A DNA stretch of 64,000 bases from Clostridium sp. (GTDB lineage Bacteria; Bacillota; Clostridia; Clostridiales; Clostridiaceae). Positions 27,488 to 36,750 of this stretch are shown here, piece by piece (within the stretch, counting starts at the first letter, position 1; each line of letters starts with the position of its first letter). The stretch lies in the NCBI RefSeq assembly GCF_022482905.1, contig NZ_JAKVOI010000001.1, forward strand, positions 434,001 through 498,000. The letters are read 5' to 3'. The position numbers were made by a program, and so were the translations under genes. The notes beneath the pieces are model-generated. The model was given only the letters and a program-made list of their open reading frames with translations. It was not told where the DNA came from and did not search any database.

Positions 27488-28522
27488 ATGAAAGCATTGG
27501 TACTCAAGGGACCTGACGATATTTCACTGGAGGAAGTCGATAAACCTATATGTGGAGACAATGATGTGCTGCTCCATATCAAGGCTATAGGATTATGTGG
27601 TTCCGATATAAGGACGATTACTTTTGGACATTATAAAGTGAAATATCCACAGATAATTGGGCATGAGATAACCGGACAAGTTGTTGAAGCAGGCAAAAAC
27701 GTAACAAAATTTAAAAATGGAGACAGACTATTTGTTTCACCAGTAGTACCTTGTCATGACTGCAGGCCTTGTAAACTTGGTCTGGACGGTTTATGTGATG
27801 ATCTTGTTGTCATTGGTACTCAGATACAGGGAGACTATGCAGAATACATGCTTCTCACTGAAAAGATATTAAGCAAGGGGCTTCCACTGCTTATTCCGGA
27901 TGATCTTTCCTATGAAGAAGCTGTCATGACCGAGCCGCTGTCATCAGTATATGCCTGCCAGGAAAATGTGAAGGTAACTTTGGGGGATACTGTAGCTATT
28001 ATTGGAATGGGGCCGATAGGCAGCCTTCATACCGAACTGGCTAAAATAAGGGGGGCAAAAACAGTAATAGCAATTGAACAGTCTGAGAGCAGACTTGAAA
28101 TGGCAAAGGAATTTGGAGCCGATTATCTTGTAAATTCAAGTAAAGATGACCCGGTTGCAAGAGTCAGAGAAATAACAGGCGGCTGGGGAGCAGAAAAGGT
28201 AATAGTGGCCTGCCCGTCAACGGATGCACAGAAACAGGCTGTATCAATGGCATGCAAGGCAGGTACGGTTGTATTCTTTGGAGGAGTTCCAAAAGGAAAA
28301 TTGACTGAGATTGATACAAATGTTGTACATTATAATCAATTGTCATTGGTGGGGCATTATGGATATAGTAATTTGCAGGCCAGCAAGGCTTTTTCCCTTA
28401 TAGCTTCCCATAGATTAAAGGCAGGCAGGTACGTGACTCACGAACTGTCGCTGGAAGATATAAGGAAGGGCATAGAGCTTACAAGATCAGGAGAAGCGAT
28501 AAAAGTAGTATTAAAGCCATAA
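27488..28522 (+). CDS. Zinc-dependent polyol (phosphate) dehydrogenase, GatD/sorbitol dehydrogenase-like
   Basis: A 344-aa medium-chain dehydrogenase. Catalytic zinc ligands: Cys in GLCGSD and GHE; structural zinc cysteines in CHDCRPCKLGLDGLC; Rossmann motif IGMGPIGSL. It should oxidise a hexitol or pentitol phosphate delivered by the Gat-type PTS to a ketose phosphate. RBS GGGGGG precedes ATG 27488. It is the last gene of the operon; a hairpin at 28569-28620 follows. Confidence 0.9.
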   Translation: MKALVLKGPDDISLEEVDKPICGDNDVLLHIKAIGLCGSDIRTITFGHYKVKYPQIIGHEITGQVVEAGKNVTKFKNGDRLFVSPVVPCHDCRPCKLGLDGLCDDLVVIGTQIQGDYAEYMLLTEKILSKGLPLLIPDDLSYEEAVMTEPLSSVYACQENVKVTLGDTVAIIGMGPIGSLHTELAKIRGAKTVIAIEQSESRLEMAKEFGADYLVNSSKDDPVARVREITGGWGAEKVIVACPSTDAQKQAVSMACKAGTVVFFGGVPKGKLTEIDTNVVHYNQLSLVGHYGYSNLQASKAFSLIASHRLKAGRYVTHELSLEDIRKGIELTRSGEAIKVVLKP

Positions 28523-28568
28523 ATATTTTATCTTTATAGATTATTAATAAATTGTAAATAAATATAAA

Positions 28569-28624
28569 AAACACCTCTAAATAGAAATAACTATTGTAAC
28601 ATTATATATAAGAGGTGTTTTTTA
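28569..28624 (+). terminator. Hairpin: terminator of PTS operon that also contains the next gene's RBS
   Basis: AAACACCTCT (28569-28578) pairs with AGAGGTGTTT (28611-28620), followed by more T. The right arm holds AGAGGTG, the ribosome site of the gene starting at 28624, so the same structure could terminate transcription or hide that site. Confidence 0.75.
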
Positions 28625-29319
28625 TGTCTAAAACTCTTTTGAGTATAGATTGGGATTATTTCATTCCTATAAAAGAAAGTTGGAGTGGATCTTACATTGA
28701 AAATAAAAGGAATATTATGCTCATATGGTATAAGAGATATTTTGAAAGTAAAAGACATGGAAATAATATAGAAAAATCTATAAGAGTAGGTAACGAATTG
28801 TATAGGTTTATCTGCAATATGCGAAAATATTTTAAATTGAGAAAAAATATTAAAATGTATGTTTCTGATTCACACAAATTTTCCTATGATATAGCATTAA
28901 AAAACAAGTGTGAAAGTGTTATTAATGTTGATGCACATTCGGATTTGGGATATGGTGGCATTAAATCACTTGAATTTGAAGTTAATTGTGCAAACTGGCT
29001 TGGGAAATTGTTAAAGAACAATATTATAAAAAGTGCAAATATAATCTATAGTCCATATACAATGGAGTATAAAGAGGAATTTTCTGAAATAAACAACAAG
29101 TTTAATGTAAACTATACACAATTAGAACATATATCAGACATGAAAATAGAGGCAATTCACATATGTAGATCTGGAAGTTGGACACCACCGTGGCTTGATG
29201 ATTTTTTTAATAAATTTATACATTCATTCAGTATACCTTATAAGACTATGGATTGTCCTCTAAGAAGCTGGCATCCGGAAAAACTTACTCTAGCCGATAG
29301 AATCTATATGTGCATTTAA
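28624..29319 (+). CDS. UPF0489-like protein with arginase-type metal motifs
   Basis: A 231-aa protein with SIDWDYF near the N-terminus and VINVDAHSDLGYGG in the middle, resembling the Asp/His metal clusters of the arginase/deacetylase fold and the UPF0489 family. The C-terminal CRSGSWTPPWLDDFF and LRSWHPEKLTLAD are rich in Trp. The function is unknown. ATG 28624 is chosen because the AGAGGTG site is 6 nt upstream; that site is inside a hairpin. Confidence 0.6.
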   Translation: MSKTLLSIDWDYFIPIKESWSGSYIENKRNIMLIWYKRYFESKRHGNNIEKSIRVGNELYRFICNMRKYFKLRKNIKMYVSDSHKFSYDIALKNKCESVINVDAHSDLGYGGIKSLEFEVNCANWLGKLLKNNIIKSANIIYSPYTMEYKEEFSEINNKFNVNYTQLEHISDMKIEAIHICRSGSWTPPWLDDFFNKFIHSFSIPYKTMDCPLRSWHPEKLTLADRIYMCI

Positions 29320-29379
29320 TTGAACTGCCAATATATGATATAATCTTTATTAAGTAGATTATAAAAACAGGTGATTAAA

Positions 29380-30075
29380 ATGAAGATAGCAATTATTTCA
29401 GATATACATGGAAATTTGGAGGCATTGAAAAAAGGACTTCATGATATAGAAGATAAAAAGGTTGACACTATAATATGTCTTGGAGATCTTGTTGGATATG
29501 GTCCTTATCCTAATGAAGTTGTTGAACTTATACGAGAGAAACATATATTGAATATACTTGGAAACTATGATGCCGCAGTTTTAGAGGGAAAGTTCAATTA
29601 TATAAGAGACAATGAGGCCAATAAATTTTGCATGCCCTGGGCGGCAAAACAATTGAAAGCTGAAAATAGAGAATATCTGGCGTCTGTACCAAGACAGCTG
29701 GTCGTTGAATTCAATGATAAAAAATTTAGATTTGTTCATGGAAGTACTAGAGCTATAAATGAGTATCTAACAGAAGGATCAAGACAGGCTGAAGAGGTAA
29801 TGAAAAATTTGAATGAAGATGTTTTAATCTGTGCGCATACTCATATACCATATGAAAAAAATTATGGATCAAAAATACTTTTAAACGATGGAAGCATAGG
29901 AAAACCCAAAATAGGAAGGCCTAATGGAACTTATATGCTTGTTGATATATCTAAAAATAAGGTAAATAGCGAAATTATAGAATTTGCTTATGACTACAAA
30001 AAAACTGTAGATGTTATGGAGAAGAAGGGTATACACCATTCATGTATAGATAATATAAGAACCGGAATTGAATGA
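29380..30075 (+). CDS. Calcineurin-like metallophosphoesterase
   Basis: A 231-aa phosphoesterase with the metal-ligand series ISDIHGNLEAL, GDLVGYGP, LGNYD, FVHGSTR and CAHTHIPY. This is the YfcE/DR1281-like cytoplasmic group, with phosphodiesterase or phosphatase activity on small substrates. ATG 29380 follows AGGTGAT. It ends 10 bp before the next start, so it is likely co-transcribed with the hydrolase at 30086. Confidence 0.9.
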   Translation: MKIAIISDIHGNLEALKKGLHDIEDKKVDTIICLGDLVGYGPYPNEVVELIREKHILNILGNYDAAVLEGKFNYIRDNEANKFCMPWAAKQLKAENREYLASVPRQLVVEFNDKKFRFVHGSTRAINEYLTEGSRQAEEVMKNLNEDVLICAHTHIPYEKNYGSKILLNDGSIGKPKIGRPNGTYMLVDISKNKVNSEIIEFAYDYKKTVDVMEKKGIHHSCIDNIRTGIE

Positions 30076-30085
30076 GGGGATTTTT

Positions 30086-30862
30086 GTGATAGAGAATTTT
30101 GTAGTAAAAAATTTGTATGGAAAAAATATAAGGGGAATCATAAACAGGCCGGAATGCAGCGAAAAAGTTCCATGCATCATATATTGCCACGGACTTTCAG
30201 GGAACAGAATGGAACACAATTTTATGTTCGTGAAAATAGAAAGAAGCCTGGAAAAGCTTAATATAGCATCTGTAAGATTTGATTTTACTGGAAGTGGGGA
30301 AAGTGATGGAGATTTTAAGAATATGACTTTATCCAGTGAAATTGAAGATTGTAAAAATGTACTTGAATTTGTCAAGAAGCTTGATTATATAGATCAGAAC
30401 AATATAAATACTCTTGGATTTAGTATGGGAGCAGTTGTTTCACTTGTTTTATGCAGCAAGCACCGTGAGGAAATAAGAAATACAATATTTGTAAGCCCTG
30501 CAATGAATTTGTATGATATATTCATACGTGAGATAAGGGGAGAGAAACTTCAAAAATTTATGGAATACGGTCTATTTGATATTGATGGCAAGGTGATAGA
30601 AAAAAATGTAGTAGATGATATATTCAACTATAATTTTTATCAATGTGCAAAGAATGTTTGCCAAAATACACTTATAGTACATGGAGATGAAGATAAATCA
30701 GTACCACCAATATATTCTATAATTTTGAAAGATATAATTTCAGGAAAAACTCTACTCAAGCTTGTTAAAGGTTCCGATCATTGCTATGACAGCCCTGAAT
30801 ATATGAATAGTCTTGTAAATTATATAAGATGGTTTACAGAGAAATTTATAATTATAATATGA
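30086..30862 (+). CDS. Alpha/beta hydrolase (esterase/acylhydrolase)
   Basis: A hydrolase of about 258 aa with the oxyanion HG in YCHGLSGNR, nucleophile serine in GFSMGA, Asp in VHGDEDKSVP and His in GSDHCYD. The fold resembles cinnamoyl-esterase-like serine hydrolases. GTG 30086 is preferred since GAGGGGA precedes it by 5 nt; a TTG at 30068 overlapping the previous gene is the alternative. The substrate is unknown. Confidence 0.85.
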   Translation: MIENFVVKNLYGKNIRGIINRPECSEKVPCIIYCHGLSGNRMEHNFMFVKIERSLEKLNIASVRFDFTGSGESDGDFKNMTLSSEIEDCKNVLEFVKKLDYIDQNNINTLGFSMGAVVSLVLCSKHREEIRNTIFVSPAMNLYDIFIREIRGEKLQKFMEYGLFDIDGKVIEKNVVDDIFNYNFYQCAKNVCQNTLIVHGDEDKSVPPIYSIILKDIISGKTLLKLVKGSDHCYDSPEYMNSLVNYIRWFTEKFIIII

Positions 30863-31434
30863 TATTTTCCAACCTTTCTATTCTTGTGCAAGCGGGTGTT
30901 CTTTTAAATTATTTTAATTTACGTTGATATTTAGACGAAACTTGCTTGAATATTGTGTCATATCTTTTCCAAATTGAAGTTCTTCTAGATTTATTGTTGT
31001 ACTTCCAGAATTTATAGCCTCAATGAGCCAGGATCTTTTTATATTGCTTTCTATTATATTTGATGGAGATGTGTTGATATTTATATCATATATTGTTTTT
31101 AATATACTGGTATTTAAATTCTGCCTGAGTATCCAATAAATAAGCCCCATCAACATGTTCTGTCAAAGACAGCTATATTTTATTTCTTTTTTTATGTTTA
31201 TGGGTTTCGTTATTGTTGTCTTCATTTAATTTCAGAGCATCTACTTTGATTGTAAAAGGTAGGTATGTGTTGCTGGATAACTGTTTCCCCAAGGCTGATT
31301 TTACATTTTTGGTTATATAAAGGAAGTACTCGGTATAGTGTGAATAATTGACTGTAGGAGATACAGTTACAATATCATTTTGACATTTTAAGTTTGTGTT
31401 TATTATGTCGCATCATTGTTCATTGATATAGATT
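30863..31434. other. Decayed region with minus-strand open frames
   Basis: No complete gene is seen. On the minus strand a frame without a clear start ends at TAG 31175-31173 (contains VKSALGKQLSSNTYLPFTIK) and a second frame of about 80 codons ends near 30914 (contains SWLIEAINSGSTTINLEEL). They may be pieces of one lost gene in two frames. I do not recognise the family. The region borders directly on a 5'-truncated cas6. Confidence 0.35.
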
Positions 31435-31843
31435 GTGGAAGTAGATTCAATTGAGACTGTACATAATAGGATTTCTGAGAGAGAAGAAGTTTACACAAAG
31501 TCTTCCATAGTTATGTACAGTACTTTCAAAAATTATGCAGGAAATAAAACTTATTATTACAATCCTCTAGAACGTGAATTTAGTGAACTTATAAGAAAAA
31601 ATTTAATACATAAATTATGAAGCTTATTATGATAAGATGCCCATAAAATATGATTTTTCCATAAGTCCTCTTAACACAAAAAAGCTAAAGAAAAGAGTAG
31701 TCATTTATAAGGATTATGTTATAAAAGGATGGGATGGAGAATTTTTAGTTGAAGGTTCAAAGGAACTTATGGATATAGCTTATAATGCTGGAATTGGGTC
31801 AAAAAATTCTCAAGGTTTTGGATGCGTTGAAATAAAGAAGTAA
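31432..31843 (+). pseudogene. cas6 remnant (5' truncated, frameshifted)
   Basis: Two frames read as one protein once a single extra T near 31612-31616 is ignored: the first ends ELIRKNLIHK, the second continues YEAYYDKMPIKYDF and ends with GIGSKNSQGFGCVEIKK, the glycine-rich RNA-binding signature of Cas6. The N-terminal half is missing; the frame is closed by TAG just upstream. This Cas6 differs clearly from the intact one at 37754, so it comes from another cas set, perhaps the former partner of array 1, which starts 290 bp downstream. Confidence 0.8.
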
Positions 31844-32133
31844 GCTATTCTCTGACAGTTTACTCCTTGGGATTATAAATAAAACATTAAGTAAATTACT
31901 ATGCAGAGAATTTTCTCATGTTTTTATATAATTATACTTAAAAATATTGTAGACATATTTTCCAACCTAATTTATGAATGAAGACAGCAAAAACCGTTGG
32001 TTTACAAAGCTTTATGCTGCTTTTTTATATTGATTTCGGAAAACTAAAAATGACTGGAAAATTTTCAGATGAACTCTTTATTTATGCGATTTTAAGGCAT
32101 ATAATAAAAATAAAGAATGGTTATTTTTCATAG
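31844..32133 (+). promoter_or_regulatory. Leader of CRISPR array 1
   Basis: A 290-bp AT-rich stretch without genes. Its last 33 bases (32101-32133, ATAATAAAAATAAAGAATGG then TTATTTTTCATAG) are nearly the same as those before array 2, which marks it as a leader. A TTTTCCAACC element (31959-31968) is shared with the region before array 2. Confidence 0.75.
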
Positions 32134-33150
32134 GTTGAACCTTAACATAAGATGTATTTAAATAATTTAAGCAAGGCATGATTTGCTACAGGGGTTCTGG
32201 TTGAACCTTAACATAAGATGTATTTAAATGTAACTATCTGCTCCGGAAACATTGTTCCAGCTCAGGTTGAACCTTAACATAAGATGTATTTAAATTCTTT
32301 TTTTCTGGATTTAACCATATTAGGTATATAAGTTGAACCTTAACATAAGATGTATTTAAATAGTGTCATGCCTTCGACTTCTTCTATAGTAAGATAGTTG
32401 AACCTTAACATAAGATGTATTTAAATACATTTACTTTATCCTGTAACTTACCAATTATCTGGGTTGAACCTTAACATAAGATGTATTTAAATTTGACGAT
32501 ATGATAAATAAACACGGGTTGTGATTATGTTGAACCTTAACATAAGATGTATTTAAATTATTTGTATTTACTAACATTTTTATAATTCTTCTGCGTTGAA
32601 CCTTAACATAAGATGTATTTAAATTATATAATCATCTACCTTTTAATATTGCTTCTAAAAGTTGAACCTTAACATAAGATGTATTTAAATCAATTACATC
32701 CGTTTCGCCTTTGAATTCATAATCTCGTTGAACCTTAACATAAGATGTATTTAAATGATAGTTTCACTTTTGCGTTATTTCTCCTTTCTAGGTTGAACCT
32801 TAACATAAGATGTATTTAAATTATAAAATATTGGTTGGTAAGTTTTTATTTGATATTGTTGAACCTTAACATAAGATGTATTTAAATAAAATGTGGAAGC
32901 CCTTTGCAAAATTATTGTACTAAGTTGAACCTTAACATAAGATGTATTTAAATGTATTTACTGCTGGTCCAGTGGTAGTTGCGGATATGTTGAACCTTAA
33001 CATAAGATGTATTTAAATGAGGAGGAATGATGAAATGGAAACAAAAACAAAGAGTTGAACCTTAACATAAGATGTATTTAAATCCATCACGCATTCCTGT
33101 AGCTGCTGCAATAACGCAAGGTTGAACCTTAACATAAGATGTATTTAAAT
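32134..33150 (+). CRISPR. CRISPR array 1 (16 repeats, 15 spacers)
   Basis: Sixteen 30-bp repeats beginning GTTGAACCTTAACATAAG and ending GTATTTAAAT, with 35-37-nt spacers and a period of 65-67 bp. All copies carry A at position 16 (CATAAG), while array 2 has G (CATGAG). All repeats look intact. The leader is on the left. The first (leader-proximal) spacer, 32164-32199, is also present in array 2 at 49177-49211. Confidence 0.98.
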
Positions 33151-33236
33151 TCTTTAATAGCTTTTTTCTTAACCTCGAATTCATCTTTTTAAATATGGAA
33201 GCTTAGAGTTTAAATATTAGACTTGATAAGTCTGTA

Positions 33237-33717
33237 ATGAATTGGAAAAAGGATCTTGTTTTGAAAAATAATTTAATTATAAGAGAAGCCCATAAAGATG
33301 ATATTAATATGCTGATTGAGTTGTTGAGAGAACTTTTTTTAATTGAAGATAATTTTGTTTTTGATAATGGGAAACAAAAGCAGGGATTGGAAATGATGCT
33401 GGAAGATTCAAATAACAGGCGTATATTTGTGGCAGATTTAGATGGCAGAGTTGTAGGGATGATTTCAGGACAAATTTTGATCTCCACAGCTGAAAGAGCA
33501 GCATATGTTTTAGTAGAAGATGTAGTAGTTAACAGAGTTTATAGAAGGCAAGGTTATTGGAAGAGAACTTCTTTTGAACATACAAAATTGGGCAATTTTG
33601 AAGAAAGCAAAGAGGATACAGCTTTTGGCTGATAAATATAACACCCAGGCTATTGAATTTTATAGACATTTTAAGTTTGATAATACAAAACTTATATGTC
33701 TTGTGAAAAAAATATGA
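33237..33717 (+). pseudogene. GNAT acetyltransferase, frameshifted
   Basis: The first frame (start 33237) reads like an N-acetyltransferase with FVADLDGRVVGMISGQ and VEDVVVNRVYRRQG, but then runs into unrelated residues. Removing one T at 33554-33555 restores GIGRELLLNIQNWA and RIQLLADKYNTQAIEFYRHF up to TGA 33715-33717, a normal GNAT end. So the gene is broken by one base, right at the acetyl-CoA loop (RRQGIG). A sequencing error cannot be excluded. Confidence 0.8.
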
Positions 33718-33844
33718 TTTAAAGATATTTTAATTCAGGAAAGTATTTGAACGTATAAAATAACGAGTCAAACATTTAATAGATGGATCTGTCTATATAT
33801 AGGATATAGGACAGATCATATTTTTTTAAAACAGTAGTAATTAT

Positions 33845-35038
33845 TTAAACCTCCAATTGTTTCTTGTGCTTGGAAATAATACAAATAAAAATCAAAGCTG
33901 CTGCTGCATTGCAAAATAAAATTACAATGCCCATGGGAACAGATGTATTTTCTCCAGCTATCCCAACTAGTGGAGAGGCTATTGCACCCAAGGCAAAGGG
34001 CATGAATCCCAGTAGAGAAGAAGCACTGCCGGCTTCGTCACCTTTGGGTTCCATTGCCAGTGAACCTGTAGTTGTTGTAATGGTGCCGACGGAGGATATT
34101 ACGATAAAAAGTGGAATTAGTATAGAAATTAATGGACCATTTATAATTGTCATACCAAACAGCACCAAACTTCCTAAAAGAGAAATAAACAATCCTACGC
34201 CCAAGATTTTATTGAGGGGAATTTTTTTTGCAAGATGTCCTGTGACCTGAGTCATAGTGACAATTCCCAATCCATTAATGGCAAAACATAAGCTGAATTG
34301 CTGGGCAGATAGACCGTAAATATCTTGAATGACAAATGGTGATGCCGAAATGTATCCGAACATTCCAGCTAGAATAAAGCCCTGAATAAAAGTGTATCCT
34401 ATAAAAATCTCATCTTTAAAAAGATGGATTAATCCTACAAAGTTATTTCTCAAATTTCCAATTGAACGCATATTAATCGATAAACTTTCTTTTATACCTG
34501 CCCATACCATTATGCATAATAAAAGACCTAAAATTGCGAGTATGTAAAATATACCTTGCCAATTGACAAATTTAAGAAGCTGTGCACCTAGTACAGGTGA
34601 GATTATAGGTGCAATTCCATTTATCAGCATGAGCATTGAAAAAAATTGTACTAAAAGTTTCCCAGAATAAATGTCTCTTGCCATGGCTCTTGATATGACA
34701 ATGCCGCCGGCTCCTGCAAGGCCTTGTAGAAGTCTCATCAAAATGAAAACATAAATTGATGAAGTTAAAGGACACAGCAAGGAGGAGAATGTAAAAATAA
34801 TCAATGATAAAATTAGAGGTTTCCTTCTTCCTGTTTTATCACTTATAGGACCAATAATAATTTGTCCAATGGCCAGGCCAAGCAAACTGGTAGTCAAACT
34901 TAATTGAGTGATTGAAGTGGAAGCATTAAAAAATTTTGATACAGTTGGGAGAGATGGAATATATAAATCAGTTACAAGTGGTCCTAATCCAGCTAAAATT
35001 CCTAATATAACTGCGAGTTTAAAAAATTCTTTTTTCAT
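33845..35038 (-). CDS. Bcr/CflA-type MFS drug exporter
   Basis: A 397-aa major facilitator with about twelve membrane segments. Seen: LGPLVTDLYIPSLPTVSKFF, a Bcr/CflA signature, and GPISDKTGRRKPL, the loop 2-3 motif A; ISRAMARDIYSGK in TM5 region is also typical. ATG 35038 is chosen because AAGGAG precedes it on the minus strand; the longer frame from 35080 lacks one. It likely exports drugs or metabolites by proton antiport. Confidence 0.9.
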   Translation of the reverse strand: MKKEFFKLAVILGILAGLGPLVTDLYIPSLPTVSKFFNASTSITQLSLTTSLLGLAIGQIIIGPISDKTGRRKPLILSLIIFTFSSLLCPLTSSIYVFILMRLLQGLAGAGGIVISRAMARDIYSGKLLVQFFSMLMLINGIAPIISPVLGAQLLKFVNWQGIFYILAILGLLLCIMVWAGIKESLSINMRSIGNLRNNFVGLIHLFKDEIFIGYTFIQGFILAGMFGYISASPFVIQDIYGLSAQQFSLCFAINGLGIVTMTQVTGHLAKKIPLNKILGVGLFISLLGSLVLFGMTIINGPLISILIPLFIVISSVGTITTTTGSLAMEPKGDEAGSASSLLGFMPFALGAIASPLVGIAGENTSVPMGIVILFCNAAAALIFICIISKHKKQLEV

Positions 35039-35333
35039 TAGTTTCGTTCTCCTTTTTATTTGACCATTTAATTTTAACATAAAAAGTTATAATAATATAA
35101 TAGAATTAAATTTAATTAGTACTATAAAGTCACTTGTGAAAATTGTAATGTTAATTGTTTTAAGATTAATGTAAAATTTTTTGAACTCTGGATAATTTGT
35201 TCATTTTTTGGTACAAAAGTCGATAATATATTAATCTATATTTTAAATTTAATAGTAGAAATGTAGATAATAGGTATAGGATCTCAATTATTAGTAACTG
35301 GTATTTTTTAAATTGGGAGGCGTTTAAGTTTAA
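35039..35333. other. Divergent intergenic region
   Basis: About 295 bp of AT-rich DNA between the divergent exporter and EAL/HDOD genes. I see no RNA gene or clear operator. Confidence 0.5.
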
Positions 35334-36563
35334 ATGGATACTTTTTTAGCAAGACAACCAATTATGGATAAATCAGGAAACATAATAGGATATGAAATTC
35401 TATTCAGGAGTAATGACAGGAGCAATAGATATAACTTTAGTGATGGGGATGAAGCCACTATTAAAGTAATACAAAATACTTTAATTAATATCGGAATGTA
35501 CAAGATTGTTGGAAACAAAAAAGCTTTTATAAATTTTACAAAAAATGTTTTAAAATCAGATTTGTATTCTATTATTTCATTTAGAAATGTAGTAATAGAA
35601 ATTCTGGAAAATGTAAACCCTATAGAAGAAATTATTGAGTCTTGTAAAATATTAAAAAGAAGTGGATTTACAATTGCACTGGATGATTTCGTATTTAATG
35701 ATGAGTATGTTGAACTTATTGAATTAGTTGACATTATAAAAGTTGACTTTCTTATAACCAAGGGAGCCGAGAGAAAAAAAGTGATAAATACAGTAAAAAG
35801 TATAAATCCAAATTTAAAATTTCTAGCTGAAAAAGTTGAAACATTGAAAGATTTTGATGAGGCAGTATCACTAGGATATTCTTATTTCCAAGGATATTAT
35901 TTTAGTGAACCACAAATAATAAAGGGTAAAAAAATACCTGTAAATAAAGTAATCTATTTAAATCTGCTGAAAGAATTGAATTCTAAAGAATTTTCTATAG
36001 AAAGCGTTGAAAATTTAATAAAAAAAGACGTTTCACTATCATATGATATATTAAAATTGATAAATTCTGCAAAGTATTTTTTTAAAGACAAGATTATTTC
36101 CATAAGACAAGCTATAACTCTATTAGGTGAGAGAGATATAAAAAAATGGATATATTTTGTGTGTATGAAGCCCATATGTAATGATAGGCCCTCAATAATT
36201 ATGATTGAATCTCTGCTTAGAGCGGAATTTTCAGAGTTGTTGGCTAAGAAAAGTAAAAAATCATCTCAATATCAGTTTAATGCATATTTGACAGGAATTA
36301 TGTCTCTCATGGATGTGATTTTACAAAAACCATTGTATGAGATATTGGATGAGCTGATGGTACCACAGGAAGTTAAATATGCATTGTTAGGTAGGAAAGA
36401 AAATTACTACAGTAAAATACTTGATATAGCTATTGCGTATCAAAGAGGAGAATGGGAAAGAAGTATAATCATGGCAGCTTATCTTGATCTTGATAAAGAG
36501 GATCTGGCTATTTCATATCTTAAAACTATCAAATGGTTGAATGAGGCTATCCCGGATTTATAA
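35334..36563 (+). CDS. EAL-like/HDOD signalling protein (YuxH type)
   Basis: A 409-aa protein. The N-terminal part is an EAL fold with FLARQPIMDKSGNIIGYEILFR; the catalytic ELL/EAL triad and later acidic metal ligands are changed, so phosphodiesterase activity on c-di-GMP is unlikely. The C-terminal half (from about 200) is an HDOD domain (ENLIKKDVSLSYDILKLINSA, ISIRQAITLLG). Such YuxH-type proteins are thought to be regulatory. ATG 35334 follows GGGAGG. A c-di-GMP-II riboswitch elsewhere in the window shows the organism uses this messenger. Confidence 0.85.
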   Translation: MDTFLARQPIMDKSGNIIGYEILFRSNDRSNRYNFSDGDEATIKVIQNTLINIGMYKIVGNKKAFINFTKNVLKSDLYSIISFRNVVIEILENVNPIEEIIESCKILKRSGFTIALDDFVFNDEYVELIELVDIIKVDFLITKGAERKKVINTVKSINPNLKFLAEKVETLKDFDEAVSLGYSYFQGYYFSEPQIIKGKKIPVNKVIYLNLLKELNSKEFSIESVENLIKKDVSLSYDILKLINSAKYFFKDKIISIRQAITLLGERDIKKWIYFVCMKPICNDRPSIIMIESLLRAEFSELLAKKSKKSSQYQFNAYLTGIMSLMDVILQKPLYEILDELMVPQEVKYALLGRKENYYSKILDIAIAYQRGEWERSIIMAAYLDLDKEDLAISYLKTIKWLNEAIPDL

Positions 36564-36688
36564 AGGATCTGTATATTTTATTAGTGGATTAAACTAAAGT
36601 CTATATGATCTTATATATTTATCTTCAAAAATAAAGAATATATGGGAAAATTTAAAAATAACACTTTATCTATGAGTTTTTAAGATAT

Positions 36689-36750
36689 ATAATAAAAATA
36701 AGAAGTAGTTATTTTATATAGGATAAACCTTAATATGAGATACTATAAAT
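36689..36750 (+). repeat. CRISPR leader end plus one degenerate repeat (orphan)
   Basis: 36689-36721 matches the leader end of arrays 1 and 2 (ATAATAAAAATA then a TTATTTTATATAG-like end) and is followed by GATAAACCTTAATATGAGAT and ACTATAAAT (36722-36750), a 29-bp decayed copy of the repeat. No second repeat follows; coding sequence of an NTase-partner gene starts at once. Confidence 0.75.

Noticed and set aside
30914-31156. An intact 80-codon minus-strand gene
   Set aside because: No ribosome site at the start and a related-looking frame upstream in another phase; described only as a decayed region.
31600-33560. Phase variation by T-tract slippage in the cas6 and GNAT pseudogenes
   Set aside because: The T runs at both frameshifts are only two or three bases long, too short for frequent slippage.
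35039-35333. A flagellar-type promoter (GTCGATAA near 35218) before the EAL/HDOD gene
   Set aside because: No matching -35 element at the needed distance.
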